DNA of 64,000 nt from Chloroflexota bacterium (GTDB taxonomy: Bacteria; Chloroflexota; Anaerolineae; Aggregatilineales; Phototrophicaceae): NCBI GenBank assembly GCA_026709625.1, contig JAPOSR010000080.1, forward strand, positions 1 to 64,000, in the 5' to 3' direction. Made by a program: the position numbers and the translations under genes. This document shows, piece by piece, positions 1 through 7,243 of the stretch; positions within the stretch are counted from its first letter, which is position 1, and every line of letters starts with the position of its first letter. The notes beneath the pieces are model-generated. The model saw only the letters and a program-made list of their open reading frames with translations, was not told where the DNA came from and searched no databases.

Positions 1-129
1 CCTTGCCCCCAGAACGAGGGAATGGGAGTTTTTCCTGCGCTTCCGCAGCATGGTAGCCCCTCCCTCATTCTTGGGGGAGGGGTTTGGGGTGGGGGTAACG
101 CAACGCGTATCCACAAAAACCGCCACTCC
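1..129 (+). mobile_element. MITE-like element, right part (cut by window start)
   Basis: This stretch matches the element copies at 5752-5916 and 57717-57892 in order and orientation. It has a CCTTGCCCCCAGAACGAGGG hairpin half, a TTCCTGCGCTTCCGCAGCA hairpin, a CCCCTCCCTCATTC/GGGGGAGGGG hairpin, and a right terminal repeat ending in GTATCCAC...CGCCACTCC. The left end lies before base 1. It contains no coding capacity. Confidence 0.7.
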
Positions 130-203
130 ATCCCTTAGATTTCTTGCAAAGAGGCGCGGCTTGCGGTAGCGTTGTCTATCATTCGCGCGCAGCAGAGGCA
201 AAG

Positions 204-485
204 ATGACAAGCATTCGACAGCAGGTCTTAACGCTCTACCTGTCTACATCCGCGCTGGACAGCCGCGTCTTGGGCTGGTCGCTCTACGATGGCGCTGGCA
301 GCCAGGCGCATACCACCGGCGACAGCGACAGTCCACCGTATGAAACGGGCTTGGATGCCCTGCGCGATGGTTGGCGGCTCTTGCAGATGCCTGTGCTCAT
401 CCCGCCCTATCCCGGCGAAGAGTACAGCACTTCGTTCATGAAATATGGGTTTGTATTCGAGAAACTGGAGGCGACAGGCGCATGA
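204..485 (+). CDS. conserved small hypothetical protein (93 aa)
   Basis: I do not recognise a named family. The product is a short, soluble, acidic protein with no signal peptide or membrane segment. It has an aromatic-rich C-terminal half with the pattern LIPPYPGEEY followed by MKYGFVFEKLE, which looks like a compact alpha/beta fold. The ATG at 204 is preferred over an in-frame ATG at 144 because AGAGG lies 6-10 bases upstream and the earlier start would read into bases next to the repeat element. Its stop codon overlaps the start of the PhyH gene (ATGA, 482-485), so the two are almost certainly translationally coupled, and it may act with that dioxygenase. Confidence 0.6.
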   Translation: MTSIRQQVLTLYLSTSALDSRVLGWSLYDGAGSQAHTTGDSDSPPYETGLDALRDGWRLLQMPVLIPPYPGEEYSTSFMKYGFVFEKLEATGA

Positions 486-1327
486 TCGACAAACAGCATT
501 TGCTCAATTCGCGGCAGATGGCGGAGTTCGTGGCGCGGGGTTTTCTGCGCTTTGACGAGCTGGTGCCGGCGGCAATCAACCAGGCGGTCATGCGCGATAT
601 CGACCGCCAAGCGATCAAAGGCGCGCCAGCCGGGACGCCGCTTTCACAGTGCTATGCCGACACCGCCATCCGCCGCATGCTCGACCTGCCCAAGGTGCAA
701 GGCTTGATCCATAGCCTGGTCGGCGCAGATCCGCTCTTTGACCACGATGCCATCCATGTGCGCCAGCCCAACGAAGGCAAGGCGCAGGGCTTGCATGCCG
801 ATTCCATCATCGACCTGCGCACGCATTTTGATGTGCAGCTGATGTACTTCCCGCACGATGTGCCGCTGGAGATGGGCGGGACGTTGCTGCTGCCGGGCAG
901 TCACTTCCGCCGCGTCAACGAGATGGATGTAGCCGCCTACCAAAATATGCGCGGGCAGATCCCTATGGTCTGCAAGGCGGGCACGTTGCTGGCGCTGCAT
1001 CATGGCATCTGGCATTGTGGACGCCAAAACAAAACCGACCGTCGCCGCTATATGTTCAAGCTGCGCCTCAACCCGGCTGTGCGCCAACTGCGCCTGTGGA
1101 ATACAGACGATCTCGACGACAGCTACCGCGCCCGCCGCGAGATTCACGCGGGACTGGATCGTGATGGCAACGTGCAGGATATCCTCAGTCGGCCCGAAGC
1201 CTGGTTTGAAGCGGCGAGCGGACGCCTGGAGATCGTCAACCGCATCAAGCTGTGGCGATTTTTGACGGGCGACAGCGACTTTGATGTGCATTATTGGCTG
1301 GGCCGGCTGGAAAACAAGCCAGCTTAA
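482..1327 (+). CDS. phytanoyl-CoA dioxygenase (PhyH) family protein
   Basis: This 281-aa protein is a putative Fe(II)/2-oxoglutarate-dependent oxygenase of the PhyH family, which hydroxylates small molecules or CoA/acyl substrates. The facial triad is visible: H105 and D107 in GLHADS, and a distal histidine (H178) in GIWHCG. An arginine follows near 188-189 to bind the 2-oxoglutarate carboxylate. The LLLPGSH segment (136-141) is also typical. The substrate cannot be read from sequence. It overlaps the preceding small gene by four bases (ATGA), which fixes the start at 482. A repeat-derived hairpin follows directly downstream. Confidence 0.85.
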   Translation: MIDKQHLLNSRQMAEFVARGFLRFDELVPAAINQAVMRDIDRQAIKGAPAGTPLSQCYADTAIRRMLDLPKVQGLIHSLVGADPLFDHDAIHVRQPNEGKAQGLHADSIIDLRTHFDVQLMYFPHDVPLEMGGTLLLPGSHFRRVNEMDVAAYQNMRGQIPMVCKAGTLLALHHGIWHCGRQNKTDRRRYMFKLRLNPAVRQLRLWNTDDLDDSYRARREIHAGLDRDGNVQDILSRPEAWFEAASGRLEIVNRIKLWRFLTGDSDFDVHYWLGRLENKPA

Positions 1328-1334
1328 CCCTCCC

Positions 1335-1431
1335 CCCATCCCCGGGCCCTTGCCCCCAGAACGAGGGAAGGGGAGTTTTCAAATGATTCCGCGATTTTAA
1401 GCCCCTTCCTCATTTTTGGGGAGGGGGCTAA
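1335..1431. repeat. core of the dispersed palindromic repeat
   Basis: The sequence GCCCTTGCCCCCAGAACGAG, then GGGAAGGGG, then a 25-base spacer and a CCCCTTCCTC/GGGGAGGGGG hairpin, match the central hairpins of the MITE-like element. The terminal inverted repeats are missing. It lies between the convergent PhyH gene and the type ISP remnant, reaches a few bases into the latter's 3' end, and could work as a bidirectional terminator. Confidence 0.6.
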
Positions 1432-2900
1432 CGGAAGCGCCGCGCCGCCAGCCGCTCAACAATAGCCACCGTACGCACAGACACGGTGATGACGCGCTCG
1501 ATCAGCTTGAGGATGTACTGCGGGTCGTCGCTGTAGCCATTGGGGTCGTGGGCGATGCCGCTGCGTTTGTCGGTCTTGACGCGGTATTGGTCGACAATCC
1601 AATCCAGCGCGCTGCGGTTGCCCAGCCGATACGCGAAGGCTCGCTCGGGGATGCCGCGCAGAGTCAACGTGTCGTTGTATTTGAGAGCGCCGTAGACCTT
1701 GTAGCTGGCATCAGCGGCAGCGACCTTGCCTTTGGGCAGCATCTTTTCCACGCGGTAGCTGACGGGGGTGCGGGTGGCCTGCCAATCCAGCTCATAGCGG
1801 TCGGCGGATTCGTAATGCAGGTGCAGGTCGGCGAGTTGGCGTCCGGCGCGGGAGAAGGCGTAGAATCCTGAATCCACCCCCACCCCCAAACCCCCTCCCC
1901 CATAAAGAGGGAGGGGGCTTTCGTCGCCAAATGCGTGTTCGCTATCACCTAGCTCCCCTTCCCTCATTTTGGGGCTAGGCGCGAGCGGGATGCGCGGCAG
2001 GCTGCGTTTGAGGTCGAGGGCATAGCGACTTCTGTAGCCGGGGTGGTGCAGCAAGCCATAAACATAATAGAAGATATCCCACTTGCTGATGGATGGGTCG
2101 GCATAGTGGTCGCGAAAATGCGCCAGCGCCCAGTCGGTGATGTTTTCTGTACGATTACTGCCATCGGCGGCGTATGTGTAGAAGGGGAAAGTTTGAGTGT
2201 CCCCAGTCAAATGGAAGTCTGGTAGCGTATCAACCATAACCGTGTGAAACGGCTGACTGTTACCGATGGCATTTACGCATATCGCTTGATTTGCCAATTT
2301 CAGTTGAATGTTCGGGAAAAACTTGTGTTGCAAGAGGACTCGGTCGTTCAATACTTGATCAAAATACAGATATTTCCTGCAAAATGGGCGATATTGGCTG
2401 AATATTACTTTTTCCGAGTCAAATTGAGTGTATTTCTCTCGCCTTAAATTGTTCTTTAATGTAGAGCTCCACTTTAGCTTTTCGTAGTCGACAAATTCAT
2501 CTACATTTGGCGAGGGTTGCTGGCGTCTATATTTGTCGATTTCGCTGTTGTAGTTTTCGATAAATTGACGCATTCGCCCTGCTAAATCATCCATACGATA
2601 ATCGTAGCAATAAGGGTCGCGGTTCGTTTTCACGCCGCCGCTGTAGGTTTTGAAAATTACTTCAGGATTGACGGCGCTGGCTTTCTTGGCGTCTTTGCTG
2701 CCGATGGGCAGGCAGGCTGCAAACTCGTCTTCGGTGTCGCTGCGCAGCCATGTGTGTTTGCTGTTGGGGACGAGTCGCTGCCAGTCGATATCGCTCAGCT
2801 TGGCGCTGGCGAGGAAGGCGAGTTTGTCTTCTTTGGACAGGTCGTCGGGCAGGCGAAAGTAATAGAGCTTGCCTTGCTTCGCGGACGCTTCCTCAGGCAT
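1428..2900 (-). CDS. type ISP restriction-modification enzyme, C-terminal remnant
   Basis: This 490-aa product matches the C-terminal target-recognition part of single-chain type ISP (LlaBIII-like) enzymes. Family-typical segments include SQYRPFCRKYLYFD, ENITDWALAHFRDHY, KWDIFYYVYGLLHHP, LKRSLPRIPLAP, YRLGNRSALDWIVDQY and KTDKRSGI. Full enzymes are about 1500-1600 aa with an N-terminal nuclease, a helicase and an N6-adenine methylase; all of those are absent here. The reading frame begins at the conserved KLYYF segment, so it is a 5'-truncated relic, probably without activity. Between LPRIPLAP and GFYAFSRAGR lie about 36 extra residues encoded by an in-frame copy of the dispersed repeat. It could be expressed as a DNA-binding fragment. 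Confidence 0.8.
   Translation of the reverse strand: MPEEASAKQGKLYYFRLPDDLSKEDKLAFLASAKLSDIDWQRLVPNSKHTWLRSDTEDEFAACLPIGSKDAKKASAVNPEVIFKTYSGGVKTNRDPYCYDYRMDDLAGRMRQFIENYNSEIDKYRRQQPSPNVDEFVDYEKLKWSSTLKNNLRREKYTQFDSEKVIFSQYRPFCRKYLYFDQVLNDRVLLQHKFFPNIQLKLANQAICVNAIGNSQPFHTVMVDTLPDFHLTGDTQTFPFYTYAADGSNRTENITDWALAHFRDHYADPSISKWDIFYYVYGLLHHPGYRSRYALDLKRSLPRIPLAPSPKMREGELGDSEHAFGDESPLPLYGGGGLGVGVDSGFYAFSRAGRQLADLHLHYESADRYELDWQATRTPVSYRVEKMLPKGKVAAADASYKVYGALKYNDTLTLRGIPERAFAYRLGNRSALDWIVDQYRVKTDKRSGIAHDPNGYSDDPQYILKLIERVITVSVRTVAIVERLAARRFR
1872..1979 (-). repeat. dispersed palindromic repeat inserted in frame in a coding sequence
   Basis: On the minus strand this reads as the same core as the MITE-like copies: CCCCAAAATGAGGGAAGGGG, a spacer, then CCCCCTCCCTCTTTATGGGG and GGAGGGGGTTTGGGG. 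It lies inside the type ISP remnant without breaking its frame. It adds about 36 Gly/Pro-rich residues between two segments that are adjacent in intact family members. Confidence 0.75.
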
Positions 2901-2912
2901 GGAAGCATTCTC

Positions 2913-3140
2913 CTAGATGAGCTCAGCCAGTCGTAGCGCAAGCAAAATCAAGCCACTCAAGCCCGCGAAAAGCCCAAGCTGCGTGGCGATGAACCAAATG
3001 ATAATCAACCTGGTATGACGTTCCAAATCCGCATTCGTGGCAAAATGCGGCAAGGTAGCTTCAATCATGGTAATTCGTTGAAGGTTCGTATGCGGTGTCG
3101 GGCTGCTTTCAATTTGTCCAGCTTTGGCTTGGGCTACCAT
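2913..3140 (-). CDS. small single-pass membrane protein (75 aa)
   Basis: The product has a short soluble N-terminus containing LPHFATNADLERH. This resembles the 'LPxLATKADL' opening of small helical membrane proteins common near restriction and defence genes. One or two hydrophobic stretches follow, from about residue 45 to the end, rich in Leu/Ile. The ATG at 3140 is chosen because AAAGGAAA lies about seven bases upstream; an earlier in-frame ATG at 3182 overlaps the likely -10 box (TATACT, 3171-3176). It lies 12 bases upstream of the type ISP remnant on the same strand. Function is unknown. Confidence 0.55.
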   Translation of the reverse strand: MVAQAKAGQIESSPTPHTNLQRITMIEATLPHFATNADLERHTRLIIIWFIATQLGLFAGLSGLILLALRLAELI

Positions 3141-3212
3141 GATGTTTCCTTTGCTGCCCCTCCTTTGCTGAGTATAGCGCATAAGCGGCTTTATGGTCAG
3201 GGCAAACTGGCA

Positions 3213-3241
3213 CTGGCATCGCCGCGCAAACCTGCTATACT
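3213..3241 (+). promoter_or_regulatory. candidate rpsD promoter
   Basis: TGCTATACT at 3233-3241 is an extended -10 box. CTGGCA at 3213-3218 is a weak -35, 17 bases upstream. It lies 43 bases before the rpsD start codon. Confidence 0.45.
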
Positions 3242-3283
3242 GCCGCGCTACATTGACAGCCAGCCCAGAGGCAGTTCTTAGTT

Positions 3284-3910
3284 ATGGCATCGTATCACGG
3301 ACCAAAAGCAAAAAAGCAGCGGCGCTTCGGCGAATTGCTTGTGCCGCGTCCCAAGTATTCCCGCATACTGGAAAAGCGCGCCTATCCGCCGGGCGAGCAT
3401 GGCCGCGAAAAATCTTTCCGACAGTCGCGACGCAGCAACTACGCCATCCAACTGGAAGAAAAGCAGAAACTGGCTTTTATCTATAATGTGCGCGAACGGC
3501 AGCTGCGCAACTATTACAAGAAAGCGGCGCTGATGGCGGGTCCAACCGGCGTCAACCTGTTGAGCTTGCTGGAGCGGCGGCTGGACAACATCGTCTATCG
3601 CAGCGGCTTGGCTGCCACCATCTGGTCGGCGCGGCAGATCGTCGGCCATGGGCATATCCTGGTCAACGGGCGGCGGCTCGACCTGCCTTCCTACCAAGTG
3701 CGAGCGGGCGATGTGGTCGAAGTCAGCGACAAAATGAAAAAGAATGTGCACATCATCGAGTGGACCCAGCAAGCCGCTTACTTCCCGCCCTACCTGTCGG
3801 TGGACAAAGACCAGTTTCGCGTAACGCTGGATCGCGCGCCAGAAGAAGGCGAAGTGCAAACGCCAGTCGCCATCCAGTTGGTGGTCGAGTATTACAACCG
3901 CTTGACCTGA
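3284..3910 (+). CDS. rpsD: 30S ribosomal protein S4
   Basis: The product (208 aa, the usual length) nucleates assembly of the 30S 5' domain on 16S rRNA. The N-terminus [19 protein letters not shown], the PPGEHGR segment, the [12 protein letters not shown] region and an S4 RNA-binding domain (about 97-160, with [11 protein letters not shown] and [14 protein letters not shown]) are diagnostic. The N-terminal zinc-binding cysteines of the C+ form are absent, so this is the zinc-free type. It is transcribed alone with its own promoter and terminator rather than within an rpsM-rpsK-rpoA cluster. Neighbours are unrelated. Confidence 0.97.
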   Translation: MASYHGPKAKKQRRFGELLVPRPKYSRILEKRAYPPGEHGREKSFRQSRRSNYAIQLEEKQKLAFIYNVRERQLRNYYKKAALMAGPTGVNLLSLLERRLDNIVYRSGLAATIWSARQIVGHGHILVNGRRLDLPSYQVRAGDVVEVSDKMKKNVHIIEWTQQAAYFPPYLSVDKDQFRVTLDRAPEEGEVQTPVAIQLVVEYYNRLT

Positions 3911-3940
3911 GCGCTTCGGGCAGCAATCACAGACAAGCGC

Positions 3941-3968
3941 AGGGGCGGGGCAATGACCCGCCTCTTTT
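3941..3968 (+). terminator. Rho-independent terminator after rpsD
   Basis: The stem AGGGGCGGG (3941-3949) pairs with CCCGCCTCT (3957-3965), with one G-U pair, around a 7-base loop. A run of T ends at 3968. It starts 31 bases after the rpsD stop. Confidence 0.7.
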
Positions 3969-4062
3969 GATTCTTGGGCATATTTTGACGCTAGCGGTCG
4001 CCTTGTTTCGCAGCTGCCACTGCTGGACCAGCCTGTTAGAGACATCCGCTCTCAGCTGCCCT

Positions 4063-4977
4063 TCACCACCCCACGCGCCTGAGCGCCCAGTCCAGCGCGC
4101 GGCCGGGTTTGCCGCCTTCTTGCAAGGTCCAGGCGACCATCAGCAGCGCGCGATGCTGGATGAAAAAAGGCAGCTCATCAATCCAGCGCGCGGCGATTTT
4201 GTGCTTGCGCAGGTAGCCGCGCATGAAAGCTTTGCGGCGGATCTGCCGTGCTTCCAGCGGCATATCCCAGAGTTCCAGCAAAGCGCGGGCAATATCCGCC
4301 ACATACCAATGATGGTTGGGCTCGTCAAAGTCGATGATGCGCGCCGTCGTCCCGTCCCAAATCACATTGCCCGGTCGGTGATCGCCATGGATCAGCCCAT
4401 AATCATGCGGCGGCAGCCCCTGCATCCAAGCAGTCAATTCGGCGTAGGCTCGGCGCAGTTCGCCAGAAGCGGCCGCCATGGTCGGCGCGATATTCCGCCA
4501 GAATGTCTGCGCTGTGGGGAACTGATAGGCGATGCTTGTGTTCGCCCGATACTGGCGCGAGGCGGTATGCAGCTTGCCCAAAGAAGCTCCCCAGGCTTCA
4601 AAAATCGCGGGGTCCTGCCAGCAGCGCGATAGGTTCTCGCCCGGCGCTTCGATTTGGGCAGACGCGAAAAATCCATCGGCGAGAACTTCGATAAATTCGC
4701 CACTGATCGCCGGGACAGGCTCGCCGACGGGGACGCCTTGCTCCGCCAGATAACGCAAAAAGTGCATGACCTGGCGCGCTTTTTCCAGCTTGTGCAGCAC
4801 AGAATGGCAGATGCGCAGGTAATAGCCACGCCCGTCGCGCTCGAAGCGAAAAACAATGTTGTAGGCGCTGCTGATGAAACGGAGCGAGGCAGGATCGCCA
4901 CCCCAGCGCGCTTGCGCCAGCGGAGCGACTCGGCTGTGGTCAAAGCTGTCGCGGACGCGAAACCACTCGGCGGACAA
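4063..4977 (-). CDS. APH-type phosphotransferase (aminoglycoside/choline kinase family)
   Basis: This 304-aa kinase-like protein has the APH catalytic signature HGDHRPGN (197-204) with the catalytic Asp at 199. A metal-binding IDFDEP follows (215-220), and an N-terminal lobe carries a YYLRICHS strand. Family members phosphorylate hydroxyls of small molecules such as aminoglycosides, homoserine or choline; the substrate here is unknown. The start is read as TTG at 4977, five bases after the stop of the DtxR-type regulator on the same strand, so the two form an operon. A metal-responsive regulator upstream suggests metabolic rather than resistance use, but that is inference. Confidence 0.8.
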   Translation of the reverse strand: MSAEWFRVRDSFDHSRVAPLAQARWGGDPASLRFISSAYNIVFRFERDGRGYYLRICHSVLHKLEKARQVMHFLRYLAEQGVPVGEPVPAISGEFIEVLADGFFASAQIEAPGENLSRCWQDPAIFEAWGASLGKLHTASRQYRANTSIAYQFPTAQTFWRNIAPTMAAASGELRRAYAELTAWMQGLPPHDYGLIHGDHRPGNVIWDGTTARIIDFDEPNHHWYVADIARALLELWDMPLEARQIRRKAFMRGYLRKHKIAARWIDELPFFIQHRALLMVAWTLQEGGKPGRALDWALRRVGW

Positions 4978-4982
4978 GATGC

Positions 4983-5666
4983 CTAGACGAGCTGGTATTC
5001 GGCTTCGCTGCAGACGCGCAGGTCGCTCGCCAGCTCATGCCCCAGGTGGCGGGCTTTCCCATTCACGCGCAATTGCAGCGGGCCTTTGAAAGGCGCGCGC
5101 GTCGTCAGGCGGAAGCGCGCCCCTGGCTCCAGGCGCAGCTCGCTGATATAGCGCAGCTTCTGCTCGTCATGCGTGTGCACGCGGCTGACCACATAGTCGC
5201 GGCGCACAGCCACATCAGCAAGCGGGTAGTCGACGATGCGCGGCATGACCAGGTCGGCGCTGGGGATCGGCTCGCCGTGCGGGCAGCGTTTGGGATAGCC
5301 GCTCATGGCGTCTATCTTGTCGACCAGCGCAGCGCTGACCACCAGCCCCAGGTTATCGGCGTCATCGTGGACTTCGTGCCAGCCGAAGTCCATGACATCG
5401 ACCAAAAAGCGCTCGACAAGGCGGTGCCGGCGGATATTGGCCAGCGCCGCCCGTTCACCCGAAGGCGTCAGACGAATGCCGCGATAGGGTTCGTGCTCCA
5501 GGTAGCCAGCCAGTTTCAGTCGCTGCACCATGCGCGTTACGGCGGGGGGCGATACGCCAATTTCTTCTGCCAGCGCCGAAGTCGATACATAGTGGTCATC
5601 TGGCTGATACTGAGCGATCCGCCAGGCTTCCGCCAAGTATTCCTGCATGGAGTCGGTCGCTGTCAT
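4983..5666 (-). CDS. DtxR/MntR-family metal-dependent transcriptional regulator
   Basis: The 227-aa protein has the three domains of DtxR regulators. There is a winged helix at about 1-65 (STSALAEEIGVSPPAVTRMVQRL), a metal-binding/dimerisation domain (RHRLVERFLVDVMDFGWHEVHDDAD, with CPHGEPIP) and a C-terminal FeoA/SH3-like domain. It probably senses Fe(II) or Mn(II) and represses uptake genes. The start at 5666 is supported by GAGG six bases upstream; the in-frame ATG at 5708 is unlikely. No transporter lies beside it. The partner in the operon is the APH-type kinase. Confidence 0.85.
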   Translation of the reverse strand: MTATDSMQEYLAEAWRIAQYQPDDHYVSTSALAEEIGVSPPAVTRMVQRLKLAGYLEHEPYRGIRLTPSGERAALANIRRHRLVERFLVDVMDFGWHEVHDDADNLGLVVSAALVDKIDAMSGYPKRCPHGEPIPSADLVMPRIVDYPLADVAVRRDYVVSRVHTHDEQKLRYISELRLEPGARFRLTTRAPFKGPLQLRVNGKARHLGHELASDLRVCSEAEYQLV

Positions 5667-5751
5667 GCGCGCCTCGGTCGAGCGCAGGCCAACAGAGCGT
5701 ATTCGCAACTATAGTCCAGCGTTGGCGCGAGCCGCAAGCGCAGAATCAAGG

Positions 5752-5916
5752 GTGAGTGGTGAATGCGTGGATATGGCAACCAAGCCTCTCCCATCCCCTT
5801 GCCCCCAGAACGAGGCAAAGGGGAGTTTTTCCTGCGCTTCCGCAGCATGGTAGCCCCTCCTTCATTTTTTTGGGGTGGGGGCAAAGCAAAGCGTATCCAC
5901 CAAAATCACTACCTTC
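5752..5916. mobile_element. MITE-like element, complete copy
   Basis: This 165-bp non-coding element has imperfect terminal inverted repeats: GTGAGTGGTGAATGCGTGGA at the left, and at the right, read on the other strand, GTAGTGATTTTGGTGGATA. Three internal GC-rich hairpins are shared with the copies at 1-129 and 57717-57892. A 7-bp direct repeat ATCAAGG flanks it (5745-5751 and 5917-5923), consistent with a target duplication. It lies between the kinase gene at 5918-6493 and the DtxR gene. Confidence 0.75.
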
Positions 5917-5917
5917 A

Positions 5918-6493
5918 TCAAGGAAGGAAATCCAGCCTCTCAAGCAGGGCGTCCAACTGCGCCAGCAACTGGGCAGCGCCCCCGGCGTTGAGCAAGGTGT
6001 AGTCGGCCATGGCGATGGGCCCGCCCTTTTCCAGCCGCTCGATCTCGCGGGTATCGCGCTGCAGGGCTTGCTCCGCGTTCAAGGGGCGGACGGGGCGGTT
6101 GGCCAGACGCTGGTAGCGCAGGTGTCGCGGCGCGACAATAGCCAGCAACAGCAGCGGCGCGCCCAATTCCCTCCGCAGCAGTTGGTATTCGCTGAAGCTG
6201 TAGAGGCCGTCGATAACGATATTGCGCTTTTCGGCGAGAGCCGCTTGCAAGCGCGGCAGACTCAGCGCCGCCATCGCCGCCATGCCATGCCGGTCGCGCA
6301 TGTCTTCGCGGACGACGCGCTCGTTTTCGGCGTTGACAAGCCAGCCGCGCCGCCGCACTTCATCGACCACCAATCCGCCAAAGCGCAACGTCCAGTATCC
6401 GCGCTCTGCCAGATATTCGGCGCAGACTGTCTTGCCTGCGCCAGGCATGCCGACCAGCGCCAGCGTTCGCGATTGCTCGGTATTTTCCACCAT
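5918..6493 (-). CDS. P-loop nucleotide kinase (dephospho-CoA kinase-like / UPF0200-like)
   Basis: The 191-aa protein has a Walker A motif, GMPGAGKT, near its N-terminus. It also has a VVDEVRRRG segment, an IVIDGLYSFSEYQLLRR strand, and a C-terminal PIAMADYTLLNAGG that resembles the 'MADYVIxN' end of UPF0200 and dephospho-CoA kinase-like proteins. It probably phosphorylates a nucleotide or nucleotide-like cofactor; the substrate is not predictable. The ATG at 6493 places the P-loop at the usual distance from the N-terminus and follows a GAGGGGG purine run. An upstream ATG at 6544 is in frame and possible. Confidence 0.7.
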   Translation of the reverse strand: MVENTEQSRTLALVGMPGAGKTVCAEYLAERGYWTLRFGGLVVDEVRRRGWLVNAENERVVREDMRDRHGMAAMAALSLPRLQAALAEKRNIVIDGLYSFSEYQLLRRELGAPLLLLAIVAPRHLRYQRLANRPVRPLNAEQALQRDTREIERLEKGGPIAMADYTLLNAGGAAQLLAQLDALLERLDFLP

Positions 6494-6571
6494 CCCCCTC
6501 AAGTTGATCTTGAACCGCGCCGCGTGGGAGTATACCGTCGGCATCGGCGGCTACCTATACAATGAGTGTGC

Positions 6572-6619
6572 GAGAGAGGCGATTTTGGTGGATACGCTTT
6601 GCTTTTCTCCCACCCCAAG
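6572..6619 (-). repeat. end fragment of the MITE-like element
   Basis: GCGATTTTGGTGGATACGCT followed by TTGCTTTTCTCCCACCCC equals the right terminal repeat of the copy at 5752-5916, in reverse orientation. The rest of the element is missing. The remainder of 6494-6771 shows no gene. Confidence 0.6.
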
Positions 6620-6771
6620 GCAATTGCAACAAATTTTTCGCCACCGAATAATATACCGAGCGGTAAGCAAGGGTTTGTGCTGCCTTGACAGACTTGGCGG
6701 ATGGTTCGCTGCTAGAAATCGCCAGAGTCCGAATTCATTCTTTGACCAGTCTATATCCAGCCGATGCGCGC

Positions 6772-7242
6772 TCAAGAATCGCGGATCTTCGTGATCAGCG
6801 CGCTGGTGCTGTGCCCGGGCAAGAAGTCAATCAGCTCGACTCGTCCGCCGAGTGCCTCGACAGTGGCTCGTTCTGGCAGCGGCTTGCGCGCATAATCGCC
6901 GCCTTTGGCATAGATGTCTGGCTGTAGCGCCCGCAATGGTTCATCCGCTGTGTCGGCTGCGAAGACCAGGACCGCATCGACGCAGCGCAGCCCTGCCAGC
7001 AGGCGCGCCCGTTGCATGGCTGGCACGAAGGGGCGTCCCTGGCCTTTCAACCGGCGCGTCGCTTGGTCGCCATTGACGCCGACAATCAGCGCATCGCCCA
7101 GCGCGCGCGCTTTTTGCAGGTAATCCAAGTGCCCTACATGCAACAGGTCGAAGTGCCCGTTGGTAAAGACGAGCGTCTTGCCAGTCTGGCGCAGCTTTGC
7201 GCCTAGCTGCCGCGCCTCGTCCAGCGTGTGCGGCCGCCACAT
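6772..7242 (-). CDS. rfaE2: D-glycero-beta-D-manno-heptose 1-phosphate adenylyltransferase-like protein
   Basis: This 156-aa cytidylyltransferase-fold protein carries TNGHFDLLHVGH (27-38), the nucleotide-binding HxGH signature. It also has GVNGDQATRRLKG and YAKGGDYARKPLPE, which are typical of RfaE domain II/HldE C-terminal domains. These make ADP-heptose from heptose-1-phosphate for envelope glycans. The kinase half (RfaE1) is not fused and not in the window. The ATG at 7242 lies one base after the pepF stop (TGATATG), so the gene is translationally coupled to pepF. A GT9 heptosyltransferase-like gene lies at 10080-11099, consistent with a heptose-containing polymer. Confidence 0.85.
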   Translation of the reverse strand: MWRPHTLDEARQLGAKLRQTGKTLVFTNGHFDLLHVGHLDYLQKARALGDALIVGVNGDQATRRLKGQGRPFVPAMQRARLLAGLRCVDAVLVFAADTADEPLRALQPDIYAKGGDYARKPLPERATVEALGGRVELIDFLPGHSTSALITKIRDS

Positions 7243-7243
7243 A

